DNA of 64,000 nucleotides from Mycolicibacterium tusciae JS617 (GTDB taxonomy: Bacteria > Actinomycetota > Actinomycetes > Mycobacteriales > Mycobacteriaceae). Below are positions 25,593 to 34,910 of the stretch, one piece after another (position 1 is the stretch's first letter; every line of letters begins with the position of its first letter). The position numbers were made by a program, and so were the translations under genes. The stretch covers positions 4,979,837-5,043,836 of the forward strand of contig NZ_KI912270.1 in the NCBI RefSeq assembly GCF_000243415.2. The letters run 5' to 3'. The notes under the pieces were generated by a model that had not been told where the DNA came from, made no database searches, and was given only the letters and a program-made list of their open reading frames with translations.

Positions 25593-27344
25593 TTAACCCG
25601 CGCATTGAGTTTGCTGTGCGTGCGTTCCGACGCGTGTCATTTTCGGCTGCGGCAGCGCCAGATCCTTGAGGAGACCGAGCGGCGGGTGCCACGAGACCGG
25701 CTCGTCGATTCCTTGCTCGAACAGAAAGGTTTGCGCCCTCACCGCCAAAGTCGTTCTCAAGTCGGAAGTCAGCGCTTTCTCGAAGGCCGCGACCGATACC
25801 ACATCCTGCGTATCGCGCCTCGCGCTGCCACCTAATTCGGCGACGAGGTAGCTGCGTGCGGCCGCCACCGAACGGATCCGTAGCTGACTGCCGTCGCTAC
25901 GGCGCATTTGCTGCCATGCGTCGTTTCGCAGGAGGGTGGAGTAGTCGAGGCGGCGACGCCGCCCGTAATCGATGAGCGCGCCGTTGGCATCCAGGTAGTC
26001 GCTGAGCCGAATCAGCGCGGCGCACATCGGCAACCAGTAGGCTGATCCTTGCAGGACCCACAATCGATGGTTCAGAGCGTTCGGGGTGATGACTTCGCCG
26101 AGAAGCCGCGCTGCCGCAACGGGTTTCACCGTACTCCCGACCAGAAGCGTTGCGCAAGACAACGTCCTCCGCATCGCCAAGGTGCGGCGAACGTCCAGCA
26201 GGAGCCGGTCCGACCATTCACGCCACAGCACACTTGGCAACGACGCCGCAATGCTCGACACACGTGGCAGGTCGATATCCGGCGCGCAGGGCATCGTCAC
26301 GGCTGCCCGGTACCGCAACTGCAGTTCCGGGCCGAGCGCTGGACGGCGGGCCTCGATCGCGATCGCCGCCGACAGTGCCCCGTCACGGCCACACGACCTC
26401 AACTCGGCTGGTCCGGTATCCGCGTTCTGCCCATCGACGATCCACCGTGCGCTCACGCCGGCGCGACTGACATCCGGGAGCCGCAAGATGCTGAGCGCTG
26501 CGCTGACTCCTATGGCCGTATCGACAGCCCGCGCATGCGCACTGTCATTCAGGGTGTGCCTCGCCTGCGACGGCTTACCGGCTATGACATCGGCACGGAG
26601 TCCATCGGTCAGTTCAGATGGTTGCACTGCTTCGAGGCCGTGGATCGACGCGTAATTCAAGACGCGGTTGGCGATACTTCTGATCTGCGTCAGGGCTTCC
26701 CGCGCTGAAGTATGCATGGTCGCGAAGATGCCGAACGTCGCGACCTCGCCGGCGATGATCTCGGACACCACACGCTGCGCTTCGACGAATGGATGCTCAT
26801 CGCCGAGCGTCTGGCTGCGAACTCCGATCAAGTCGCAGCCGCACGCGCACTTGGTTGGCGTGGGTGTGCGCGAATAGTTCTGTTGTCGCCGTTGATGTTT
26901 CCCGCAATTGGGGCAAACATCAACGAGTAGACATCGATGCTCAACGCACAGGAACGACCAACCCAGACGCCAGCCAAGTTGCCAACGGCCCTGCGTCGCC
27001 CTCAAGCATCGCGGGCAGAACCTCGAACGCGGCAACGCCCCGAATGGGAATGCCGGATCAAGCCGGTGCGAAATCGGTTGAAGCCCCAGCGCTCTGGTGT
27101 CGTAGGCCTGCAGCGTCATCGACTGGATCGAGACTCCTGATACGCCCGTAGCTGCCTCCAGGGCATTCAACTCGTCGGGGCCGATCCACCTGATCCATGC
27201 CGGCCTCGTTGCGACCGATAGGCCTACCATTCGCGCGAGCACACCGACCGTCATGTCCATGTGCGCCGCCGTCGCCTCGAGCCAGGAATCGACCGCCTCA
27301 CCCGCTAGTGGCTCGATCCGTAGAGGCAGGCGACGGCGAGGCAC
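25593..27344 (-). CDS. tniQ: TniQ-family transposon targeting protein 2
   Basis: 583 aa from GTG 27344. It begins LPLRIEPLAGEAVDSWLEAT, the standard TniQ N-terminus. A zinc-ribbon follows (RFCPRCLRATQGRWQLGWRL ... CVEHRCLLVDVCPNCG) and a second cysteine group (TKCACGCDL). It is only weakly similar to the first TniQ. It lies upstream of tnsA on the same strand with a 95-bp gap and probably has its own promoter in 27345-27530. A second TniQ with a different C-terminus usually means an alternative target site. Confidence 0.85.
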   Translation of the reverse strand: MPRRRLPLRIEPLAGEAVDSWLEATAAHMDMTVGVLARMVGLSVATRPAWIRWIGPDELNALEAATGVSGVSIQSMTLQAYDTRALGLQPISHRLDPAFPFGALPRSRFCPRCLRATQGRWQLGWRLGWSFLCVEHRCLLVDVCPNCGKHQRRQQNYSRTPTPTKCACGCDLIGVRSQTLGDEHPFVEAQRVVSEIIAGEVATFGIFATMHTSAREALTQIRSIANRVLNYASIHGLEAVQPSELTDGLRADVIAGKPSQARHTLNDSAHARAVDTAIGVSAALSILRLPDVSRAGVSARWIVDGQNADTGPAELRSCGRDGALSAAIAIEARRPALGPELQLRYRAAVTMPCAPDIDLPRVSSIAASLPSVLWREWSDRLLLDVRRTLAMRRTLSCATLLVGSTVKPVAAARLLGEVITPNALNHRLWVLQGSAYWLPMCAALIRLSDYLDANGALIDYGRRRRLDYSTLLRNDAWQQMRRSDGSQLRIRSVAAARSYLVAELGGSARRDTQDVVSVAAFEKALTSDLRTTLAVRAQTFLFEQGIDEPVSWHPPLGLLKDLALPQPKMTRVGTHAQQTQCAG

Positions 27345-27530
27345 TACGACACCGCGACGAGCAACTTGAACGGAACCGACGGCAAGTTGAACGATCCTGC
27401 TCAGGTCGAGCCAGCAAGAGAGAAGGCCTTGACCTGGGCTTTAATCGCTGAGTAGCGATGATTAGATGCGCTAATCACCTTGTTTAACAATTCGGCGCGT
27501 TTGTTCATCTTCGTTGCATCTCGACACGCT
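27345..27530. other. Upstream region of tniQ2, possible transposon end
   Basis: No gene. It contains two near-repeats (GCAACTTGAACGG and GCAAGTTGAACG at about 27360-27392) and alternating AT-rich blocks. It is a candidate for TniA binding sites at the right transposon end, but no matching left end was found. Confidence 0.35.
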
Positions 27531-27640
27531 GTAGGTTCGCACATTGGGCGACATCTCCGGGAGCCCCTGACCTCCTGATTTGCCGGTTGTCTCACGGAGA
27601 TTCCGACCCGGTTTGTCTCACGAACCGCTGCATTTCCTAG
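27531..27640 (+). repeat. Array repeat copy A
   Basis: 110 bp: starts GTAGGTTCGC, has GGTTGTCTCACGG and GGTTTGTCTCACGAA 25 bp apart, and ends GCTGCATTTCCTAG. Lies between tniQ2 and the first hydrolase. Confidence 0.85.
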
Positions 27641-27723
27641 GACGTCGACTGAATCACCCTGTCGTCCGACGCTTCCATGCGATAGTGCCCACGATGACTA
27701 GCCGGGCGAATTCAGGAGCGAGT

Positions 27724-28620
27724 ATGGGGCGGCCATCGGCGTTCAAGAACGACGCGGCGCGGACAGAGTACTGCCGGCTGTACGACGAGGCGATCGCGCT
27801 TTCGCCGGTGTCCGTCGAGGAATCGGACGTCGAAACATCCCTCGGCACTACACATGTACTGACCGCCGGGGATCCGTCGAAGCCGCCGTTGGTCGCGCTC
27901 CATGCGTTATCGATGAGCTCGACGATGTGGCTGCCGCTGCTGCCGACGCTGACAGGTTCGCACCACGTCCGGCTGCTCGACGCGCTCGGCGACATGAACA
28001 AGAGCGTGACGACGGTCGTCATGTCCTCGCCGGCGCGCGTCGTCGATTGGATCGATGAGGTTCTCGACACGCTGGCCATCGAGCGCAGCGCGTTCGTTGC
28101 CGCGTCGCTCGGTACCTGGATGGCGACGCACTACGCCATGGCTCGGCCCGAGCGTGTCGAACGGCTGGCAATGCTGGGCCCCGCGGGCATCGTCAGTCCG
28201 CAGTACATGAAGTGGCTCGTCGAGATGCTGGTCAAGTTCCGGCTTCGGCCGACGGTGTCGAATTCAGAGTGGGCCCTCGACACGTTTGTGATGGAGAAGA
28301 CCCGTCCGCGGCTGCGAGCCGATCCGTGGCGCCCCATCGCGCAGCAGTTCATCATCGGGATGCCGGGCTTCCGCCGCAAACTACTGGAACCGCGCCCCGT
28401 GAAGTGCAACATCGATCGGCTCGCGGCAAGCGGTATCCCGGTACTCGTTGTGATCCCACGCGACGAGACTCTGCACGACGGACCAACGATGGCCCAGCGG
28501 TTCCGCCAACAGCTGCCGCACGCGCAAGTAGAGCTCGTCGACGCTGCCAACCATCTTGTAGTCATCGATCGGGCCGACGTTGTCGCGGAGCATCTCCAGA
28601 AGTTCCTCGGCGAGACTTGA
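27724..28620 (+). CDS. Alpha/beta hydrolase
   Basis: 298 aa from ATG 27724 with AGGAG 6 bp upstream; an ATG at 27694 is possible. Nucleophile elbow SAFVAASLGTWMATH has Ser in an A-x-S-x-G context. Asp is in VLVVIPRDETLHDG and His in DAANHLVVIDRAD, completing the triad. No signal peptide. Family members hydrolyse esters, epoxides or C-C bonds; the substrate is unknown. It is the only gene between array repeats A and B. Confidence 0.85.
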   Translation: MGRPSAFKNDAARTEYCRLYDEAIALSPVSVEESDVETSLGTTHVLTAGDPSKPPLVALHALSMSSTMWLPLLPTLTGSHHVRLLDALGDMNKSVTTVVMSSPARVVDWIDEVLDTLAIERSAFVAASLGTWMATHYAMARPERVERLAMLGPAGIVSPQYMKWLVEMLVKFRLRPTVSNSEWALDTFVMEKTRPRLRADPWRPIAQQFIIGMPGFRRKLLEPRPVKCNIDRLAASGIPVLVVIPRDETLHDGPTMAQRFRQQLPHAQVELVDAANHLVVIDRADVVAEHLQKFLGET

Positions 28621-28776
28621 GACACGGCGGCGCACGAAATCTGTACGAGCACAACGCAAGTGCGGCCATCCGTGAGAATGAGCAGCACAACTCGACGGCT
28701 GGGAGCAAAGCCACTATAGAGAAGAGGAAGAGGTGATGGGGCGGCCGGCCGACGACGAAGAACCGACGGCTACGGT

Positions 28777-28884
28777 GTAGGTTCTCGCCGCCGCTGTCGT
28801 ATGAGAAGCCTCAACGCTCGGTTTTGGAGACCGTCTCACGGCCGTGCCGAGTCGATTTGTCTCATAGGATACTTCGTTTCCTAG
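28777..28884 (+). repeat. Array repeat copy B
   Basis: 108 bp: GTAGGTTCTCGCCGCCGC ... CCGTCTCACGG ... GATTTGTCTCATAGG ... TTTCCTAG. Lies between the hydrolase and the convergent end of the regulator. Confidence 0.8.
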
Positions 28885-28887
28885 CTC

Positions 28888-31800
28888 TTATGTCCGCCGC
28901 GATGCCTCCTGCGCCAGCTGTATGCGCGAAGTCATGCCCAGCTTGGTATATACGTGGGTCAGATGCGTCTGCACCGTGCGATGAGACACGAAGAGCCGTG
29001 CGGCGATGTCCTTGTTGCCCAACCCCTCACCCACCAACCGGACCACGTCGAGTTCGGTGGGCGTCAGCGACGCCCACCCACTGCTCGGGCGCTTGCGTTC
29101 ACCCCGACCGCGCTGAGCATAGGCGATTGCCTCGGTCGTGGACATGGTGGCGCCTTCAGCCCATATAGCATCAAAGTCGTTGCTGCCCAATGCATCACGT
29201 GATGAAGCGACGGTCGCTTCATGGTCGGCATCGTAGATCTTGAACCGCACGGCGCCGATCCTGCCCCGCACGGCATCTGCTGCTCCGCAGAACCTTGCCG
29301 CGTCACGATGGTTGCCGTCGCCTGCGACAACTCGCGCGAGGCACTCGAGCAGGTCGGGTACGACCAGGTATGCCTCTACTTGTGCGGCACAGCGGAGTGC
29401 TTCATGAAGATCCCGTTGGGCCGAGCTGGCATTGTTCTCTGCCAGAGAAACTCTGGCGCGTGTCATCAGCGCTAATGACATGTGAAATCCCGTTGTCATC
29501 GAAATGACTTCCTCGGCCAAGCTGTGCGCCTGGGCCAGGTCGCCGCGCATCAGCTCGACTTCGGCGATCGGGTATGCCCATACCGCCGCGATCTGCGGAG
29601 GTGCGATCGTCAACTGTTCTTGCCCCGCCGCCCCGGCTTTCGCCGCCGACTCCATGTCTGCTGCAGACAGGCTGGCCCACGCGATCGCGCCTTGGTGCAT
29701 ACCGGGGTAGAAGCCTCCCAATTCATCGGCGAAATCCGCTGCGGCCTGTGTCGCTGCGCGGTAACCGTGTTCGTCTCCCTGGTAAGCCATGGCGAAAATG
29801 AGTGCGTGCAAGCTGGAGAATTGCCAGGTGAGATCGTGGGCCTCCTGTGCTTCGGCAAAAACCGCGCGCAGCTGAGACACCGCCGACGCCAGTTCACCGC
29901 TGTGCACGTACGCCCAGCTGCGCCACCCGCTACATGCACGTGCGACGAATCGGTCGCCGATCGCTTTGGCGATTGAGAGTCCTTCCTCGGCGGCAGCCCG
30001 GGCTCGTATTGTGTCCCCCGCGATGAGTGCGAGGTATGCACGCCAGGCCAGCATCTGGCCGAGCAGCCATCCATGACCGATAGCCCGCGCGAGGTCTGAC
30101 GCCTCGGAGAAGTACGGTCGGGATGCATGGTCGTCGAAGCCGACGACGATGCCGCGTGCCACCAGCGCCCTGGCCAAGAGAGCCGGATCCTCAAGCTCGC
30201 GTGCGGCCGCAAGTGCGTGGTCCACCTCGTCGATGCGGCCGGGAAGGCCGGCCCAGAACTCGAGGAAGGCCCGGTCGACTACTGCGCGGACACCGACTGC
30301 GGGAGAAGCGTTGGAATCACTCCTCGCCTGGTCGTCGGTTGCTGCGTCGAACCATGCGAGAGCCTCCTTGATGTGACCGCGGGCGAGCCAAAACGGCGAC
30401 AACGCCGAGGCCAGCTTCAGCGCACCGTCGGTATCGCAACGCTCGCGACTCCACGTGAAGGCGGACCTCAGGTTGTCGATGTTCAGTTCGGCGCGCGCGA
30501 GGAGGTATTCGTGGTTGCCCCGCGCCGTGTTCTCGAACTCGAGTGCCATTGCTGTGTAGTGGTCCTGGTGGCGGGTGCGTACGGTGTCGGCTTCCGAGGA
30601 CTCGCCAAGCTTCTCCAGCCCGTACTGGCGTACCGTTTCGAGCATCCGGTATCGCGTGCGTCCGCCAGCCTCTTCCGCAAGGACAAGCGATTTGTCCACC
30701 AACAGAGTGAGCAGGTCGAGGACCTGGTGCCGCTCCAAGTTTCCCTCGCTGGCCACGGCCTGAGCGGCATCGAGATCCAATCCACCCACGAACACCGCCA
30801 GCCGGCGAAACAGCACGCGCTCCGGCTCGGTTAGCAGGGCATGCGACCAGTCGACCGACGCCCGCAACGTCTGCTGTCGGCGCACTGCCGTGCGCGACCC
30901 TCCTGTGAGCAGGCGAAACCGATCATGGAGGCTGTCGAGGATCTCCGCTAGTGAGAGCGCCCGTATCCGCGCCGCCGCCAGTTCGATGGCCAGCGGCATG
31001 CCATCGAGGCGGCGGCAGATCTCGGCCATCGTGGCGGCATTCTCATCGGTGATGCCGAAATCAGGTCGCGCCAGGCGGGCACGATCGGTGAACAGTTCCA
31101 TCGCCTCGTCGGCCAGCGAGAGCGATGGGACGCGCCACGTCACTTCGCCTGCCACCCCAATCGGCTCACGGCTGGTGATCAACATTGTCACGTTGGGGCA
31201 TGCGTCAAGAACGGCTCGGATCACTGCCGCACACGCGTCGAGCAGGTGCTCGCAGTTGTCGAGCACGATCAACAGTTGGCGCTCACTGAGATAACGGACG
31301 ATAGTGTCCGTCGCCGACCGATGGGGCTGGTCGGGAAGGCCCAACGCTCGAGCCATTGTGACCGGTACGAGCTCCGGGTCGGTGATCGGCGCGAGGTCGA
31401 CGTACCTGACGTCGTCGCCAAACTCCCTGGCGGCCTGGACTGCTAGGCGGGTCTTTCCGGAACCGCCGGCGCCGGTGAGAGTCACCATACGACCGCGTGC
31501 GACGATTTCACGCACCTCCCGGATTTGCGCCTCTCGCCCGATGAAACTGGTCAACTGCACCGGAAGACGCCGCGCACCAGTGGCTTTCGATGTCCGCAAC
31601 GGCGGGAACTCGTTGCGGATATCCGGGTGACACAGTTGCACTACCCGCTCCGGACGCGGCAGACCGCGCAATGCGTGCGAACCTAGATCGGTCAGCCACG
31701 CTTCGCCCGGCAGATGGTCGACGACGATCGCCTCGGTCACAGCGGACAGCACGCTCTGTCCTCCGTGCGCAAGGTCACGTAGCCGCGCCGTCCGGTTGAT

Positions 31801-32160
31801 GGTGGGACCGATGTAGTTGCCCTCGTCGCGCAGCTGGATATCGCCGGTGTGCACGCCGATCCGCAACCGGATCGGCGCAAGCGGGGCGCGCTGCAATTCC
31901 AGCGCACACGCCACCGCGTCGCTGGCGCGCGCGAATGCCAGCACGAAGCTGTCCCCCTCGCCCTGTTCGACGGGACGCACACCGCGATGGGCGGCGATGA
32001 GGTCGCCGAGTGTGGCATCAAGCCGCGCGACCGCGGCCGTCATCTCCTCCGGCTGGCTCTCCCACAATCGCGTTGAGTCCTCGACGTCGGCTAACAGCAA
32101 CGTCACCGTTCCGGTCGGCAGCTCGCTCACGTCAAGATCGCTCCACTCAGTTCGGCTCAT
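28888..32160 (-). CDS. Cyclase-STAND NTPase-TPR-LuxR regulator 1
   Basis: 1,090 aa. Residues ~15-180 form a class III adenylate/guanylate cyclase homology domain ([39 protein letters not shown]). An NB-ARC-like NTPase follows ([16 protein letters not shown]alker [14 protein letters not shown]alker [12 protein letters not shown]). Then come TPR-like helices and a C-terminal LuxR HTH ([20 protein letters not shown] ... [20 protein letters not shown]). The architecture matches M. tuberculosis Rv0386/Rv1358/Rv2488c. It is divergent from P450-1 and is the likely regulator of it. Whether the cyclase is active is uncertain. Confidence 0.9.
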   Translation of the reverse strand: MSRTEWSDLDVSELPTGTVTLLLADVEDSTRLWESQPEEMTAAVARLDATLGDLIAAHRGVRPVEQGEGDSFVLAFARASDAVACALELQRAPLAPIRLRIGVHTGDIQLRDEGNYIGPTINRTARLRDLAHGGQSVLSAVTEAIVVDHLPGEAWLTDLGSHALRGLPRPERVVQLCHPDIRNEFPPLRTSKATGARRLPVQLTSFIGREAQIREVREIVARGRMVTLTGAGGSGKTRLAVQAAREFGDDVRYVDLAPITDPELVPVTMARALGLPDQPHRSATDTIVRYLSERQLLIVLDNCEHLLDACAAVIRAVLDACPNVTMLITSREPIGVAGEVTWRVPSLSLADEAMELFTDRARLARPDFGITDENAATMAEICRRLDGMPLAIELAAARIRALSLAEILDSLHDRFRLLTGGSRTAVRRQQTLRASVDWSHALLTEPERVLFRRLAVFVGGLDLDAAQAVASEGNLERHQVLDLLTLLVDKSLVLAEEAGGRTRYRMLETVRQYGLEKLGESSEADTVRTRHQDHYTAMALEFENTARGNHEYLLARAELNIDNLRSAFTWSRERCDTDGALKLASALSPFWLARGHIKEALAWFDAATDDQARSDSNASPAVGVRAVVDRAFLEFWAGLPGRIDEVDHALAAARELEDPALLARALVARGIVVGFDDHASRPYFSEASDLARAIGHGWLLGQMLAWRAYLALIAGDTIRARAAAEEGLSIAKAIGDRFVARACSGWRSWAYVHSGELASAVSQLRAVFAEAQEAHDLTWQFSSLHALIFAMAYQGDEHGYRAATQAAADFADELGGFYPGMHQGAIAWASLSAADMESAAKAGAAGQEQLTIAPPQIAAVWAYPIAEVELMRGDLAQAHSLAEEVISMTTGFHMSLALMTRARVSLAENNASSAQRDLHEALRCAAQVEAYLVVPDLLECLARVVAGDGNHRDAARFCGAADAVRGRIGAVRFKIYDADHEATVASSRDALGSNDFDAIWAEGATMSTTEAIAYAQRGRGERKRPSSGWASLTPTELDVVRLVGEGLGNKDIAARLFVSHRTVQTHLTHVYTKLGMTSRIQLAQEASRRT

Positions 32161-32308
32161 GCTAGCCAGCGTGCAGCTACCGGGTAGGTCGAAACATCAG
32201 CGTATGCGCGTATTTCTACGACCCCCTCGCTGAGCAAATACGCGCTCCGACCGATGGTCTTTCACCACGGCGATCCGATAGTCGACCCAAACGATTGGGA
32301 GGAATGCC
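32161..32308. promoter_or_regulatory. Divergent promoter region, module 1
   Basis: Shares with modules 2 and 3 the block AACATCAGCG (32193-32202), 33 bp from the regulator start, and GCTAGC directly before its ATG. It has GCGTAT/ATACGC motifs (GCGTATGCGCGTATTT at 32201, AAATACGCGC near 32237). P450 ribosome site GGGAGGA near 32300. Confidence 0.65.
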
Positions 32309-33682
32309 ATGGTAGAGACAGTTGACGCCGTCGCTCTGAGTCAGTTGCCGCTGGCGCCGAGGAACCCGCTGCCGTATCGGCAGCAGGTGCAGGCGATCAG
32401 GGCGTTCCACACCGGGGTGGAAACGTTGCGCGACGCAGGTGGATCGGTAACACGGCTCAGACTTGGGCCCAACTGGCTGATGCCACCGGTCGTCATAGCC
32501 ACCTCACCCCAATCGGCCCGCGACATCCTGGGCCGCAGCGGAGAACACGCGGAGAGAACGCGCGTACACCACGAAACGCGCCACCTGTTCGGCCCGACCC
32601 TGTTCAGCCTCACCCACCAACCTTGGCTGCCGCGCCGACGCACGCTGCAACCGATCTTCACCAAACAGCACGTCCGCGAATTCGGCGGACACATGGCCCA
32701 AGCCGCGCAAACAGTCGTCGATAATTGGGGCGACGGCACCCAGATCGACCTCGACACCGAATGCCGCAGGCTAACCCTGCGGGCGCTCGGCCACTCAGTG
32801 CTCGGGCTCGACCTCGACGAGCACACCGACGCCGTCGCCAAGCCGGTGCGCACCGCGCTGGAATACGTCGCCGATCGAGCACTCCAGCCACTACGCGCGC
32901 CCCGATGGTTACCTACCCCGGCCCGCCAGCGGGCGCGCGCCGCCAGCGATGAGCTGCATCGACTCGCCGACCAAGTCCTGCAGTCGTGCCGCGCCGATCC
33001 GACCCGCGACGCACCTCTGGTGCAGGCGCTCATCGCAGCCTGCGATCCCGCCACACAGCGGGCACTATCCGACGACGAAATCCGTGGCGAGCTCGTCTCG
33101 TTCATGGTGGCCGGCCACGACACCACCGCCACCACACTGGCCTACGCCCTATGGGCACTGGGCCACCACCCCGAAATGCAGAACAAGGTCCACGCCGAGG
33201 TCATCGGCGCCGGCGATCGCGAACTCACACCGGACGACGTTCCCGCGCTCAGCTACACCGTCCAGGTGCTGCACGAGGCGCTGCGGCTATGCCCACCCGC
33301 GGCCACGACCGGTAGGACAGCAATGCGTGACATCGAGGTCGGCGGCTACCGTGTCGAGGCCGGCACTATGCTCGTCGTCGGCATCTACGCGCTACATCGC
33401 GACCCCGCCCTGTGGGACCACCCGCTGACCTTCGACCCTGACCGATTCGGCCCACAAAACTCCGTAGGCCGCGACCGCTGGCAATACCTGCCCTTCGGAG
33501 CCGGACCGCGCTCCTGCATCGGTGACCACTTCGCCATGCTCGAAGCCACCCTCGCACTGGCCACTATCATCCGCAGCACCGAAATCCAGTCCATCGACGC
33601 AGATTTCCCGATGGTCGTGCCATTCACCACCGTCGCCGCGTCGCCCATCCGCGCCCGAGTAAAGGCCCACATCCGTGCTTAG
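32309..33682 (+). CDS. Cytochrome P450, module 1
   Basis: 457 aa. I-helix FMVAGHDTTATTLAYALW, K-helix ExxR (VLHEALRLCPP), and haem-binding loop FGAGPRSCIGDHFAM with the axial Cys. Longer than and distinct from the other two P450s in the window; similar in length and C-helix (HQPWLPRRRTLQPIFTKQHV) to fatty-acid/CYP132-like families. It needs ferredoxin/reductase partners that are not encoded here. Divergent from regulator 1. Confidence 0.9.
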   Translation: MVETVDAVALSQLPLAPRNPLPYRQQVQAIRAFHTGVETLRDAGGSVTRLRLGPNWLMPPVVIATSPQSARDILGRSGEHAERTRVHHETRHLFGPTLFSLTHQPWLPRRRTLQPIFTKQHVREFGGHMAQAAQTVVDNWGDGTQIDLDTECRRLTLRALGHSVLGLDLDEHTDAVAKPVRTALEYVADRALQPLRAPRWLPTPARQRARAASDELHRLADQVLQSCRADPTRDAPLVQALIAACDPATQRALSDDEIRGELVSFMVAGHDTTATTLAYALWALGHHPEMQNKVHAEVIGAGDRELTPDDVPALSYTVQVLHEALRLCPPAATTGRTAMRDIEVGGYRVEAGTMLVVGIYALHRDPALWDHPLTFDPDRFGPQNSVGRDRWQYLPFGAGPRSCIGDHFAMLEATLALATIIRSTEIQSIDADFPMVVPFTTVAASPIRARVKAHIRA

Positions 33683-33836
33683 AGTCGGCCTCGCCGGACA
33701 ATCGGTTCCAGTCTCAGCGAAATGGCCAGTTGGCCAGACAGTGCCCATCTCAATTGAGATGTGGCCACCGAAACCGAGAAGCTACAGGAACGGCGGAACC
33801 TGCCCACGGCGGAGGACAACAGATTGTCGGACGCCT

Positions 33837-33944
33837 GTAGGTTCTCACGCTGCGCTGCATTTGTGTGTGCTTTGACCTGCGCAGTTGCGCGGTGTCTCAT
33901 GACGACTGCACTGCGGTTTGTCTCACGACACGCAGGATTTCCCA
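33837..33944 (+). repeat. Array repeat copy C
   Basis: 108 bp: GTAGGTTCTCACGC ... GGTGTCTCATGACG ... CGGTTTGTCTCACGACA ... GGATTTCCCA. Preceded (about 33719-33795) by a block with GGCCAGTTGGCCAGACAGTG shared with copy F. Confidence 0.8.
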
Positions 33945-33968
33945 CTCTTGATCCGAGGTAGCGCGAGT

Positions 33969-34463
33969 CTAGAGCAGCATCTGAAGCACACTTACTGCGA
34001 GGACAACCACCGCGACACTTTCTATCCCCAGCGCTGCCATCAAACCCTCGCCCAGCCACCGGTTGGTTTTCCTGCAGCTCGCTAACGCGGTGACAACGCC
34101 ATCGTGTGTATCGCGCCGGGTGGCGAGATCGGGTTTGTCCCAACGATCTTCGTAGGTAGCGCTCTTTAGAAAGTCGACCTCGACGACACTTTGTGACCAC
34201 GGCCAATTGACGACAAGTGCCACTACTGCGGCGAGGATTAAGAGCACCACAGCAACGGTGACTTCAATCAACACGTAACGGGGCGGAGTGAAGGCCTGGT
34301 TCTTGGTAACCAATGCAGCGGCGCCTAGCAGAAGCGTAACCAGAGTGCCCGATGTCGTGATGACGAGCGACGCCCGCTGCACAAGTGAACTTCTCGTCTG
34401 CCGTTCAATTTGAAGTTGTTCTTTTGCCACCTGCGCAAGAAACTCACCAATGGGTTCGGACAT
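33969..34463 (-). CDS. Small membrane protein with three predicted TM helices
   Basis: 164 aa. A charged, helical N-terminus (EFLAQVAKEQLQIERQTRSS) precedes TM1 (~32-53, LVITTSGTLVTLLLGAAALV) and TM2 (~63-86, YVLIEVTVAVVLLILAAVVA). A ~50-residue soluble loop and a C-terminal TM3 (GIESVAVVVLAVSVLQMLL) follow. I do not recognise the family. The topology is like small membrane effectors of bacterial conflict systems (SLATT/PycTM-like), but this is only a resemblance. It lies 51 bp downstream of the IS1380-broken gene on the same strand, so the two formed an operon. Confidence 0.7.
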   Translation of the reverse strand: MSEPIGEFLAQVAKEQLQIERQTRSSLVQRASLVITTSGTLVTLLLGAAALVTKNQAFTPPRYVLIEVTVAVVLLILAAVVALVVNWPWSQSVVEVDFLKSATYEDRWDKPDLATRRDTHDGVVTALASCRKTNRWLGEGLMAALGIESVAVVVLAVSVLQMLL

Positions 34464-34514
34464 GCCGCGCCCGCCTCGTACCGTGGCATCGGGCCCGCAC
34501 CGCGCTGTGATTCA

Positions 34515-34910
34515 TCAGCCGGGAGCTTTTGTCATAGTCCTCGCCAGGCGCCCGGGAGCACCGACGTGCAGTACTTTCCATCCGGCCAACGCGCCCTGAC
34601 CGAGCTGCTCGCTGACCGGCGGCGCAGCCCTGTTGCCCGTATAGGCAGCGAGGACTGCCTCCGACAGCTTGAGTTCGGCCAGCAAAGTGGCCTCCTCTGC
34701 CTTCAACCGATAGGACTCCGAACTCTCTGCTTCGAGTTCGTCGCGCAGGTCGGCAACCTTCTGGACGATCTCCCGCAGGTCATTAATCGAGTAGCGCCGC
34801 AAAGGCTTACGCTTGCGGCGGTCTGCGGGCCGCTGATCGCCACCCTCGGGTAATTGTTGAAGCAGCGTCTCGAGTGCAGCCAGTGCACCACCGGGCTCCC
34901 AGGCACTTAG
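34515..34910 (-). pseudogene. IS1380-interrupted gene of unknown function, 3' part
   Basis: The frame resumes after the IS at 34910 (LSAWEPGGALAALETLLQQL) and continues RRKRKPLRRYSINDLREIVQ ... KVADLRDELEAESSESYRLK, a coiled-coil C-terminal region, to a stop at 34515. It is in frame with 36572-37413 once the IS and one copy of its 5-bp duplication are removed. Confidence 0.8.
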
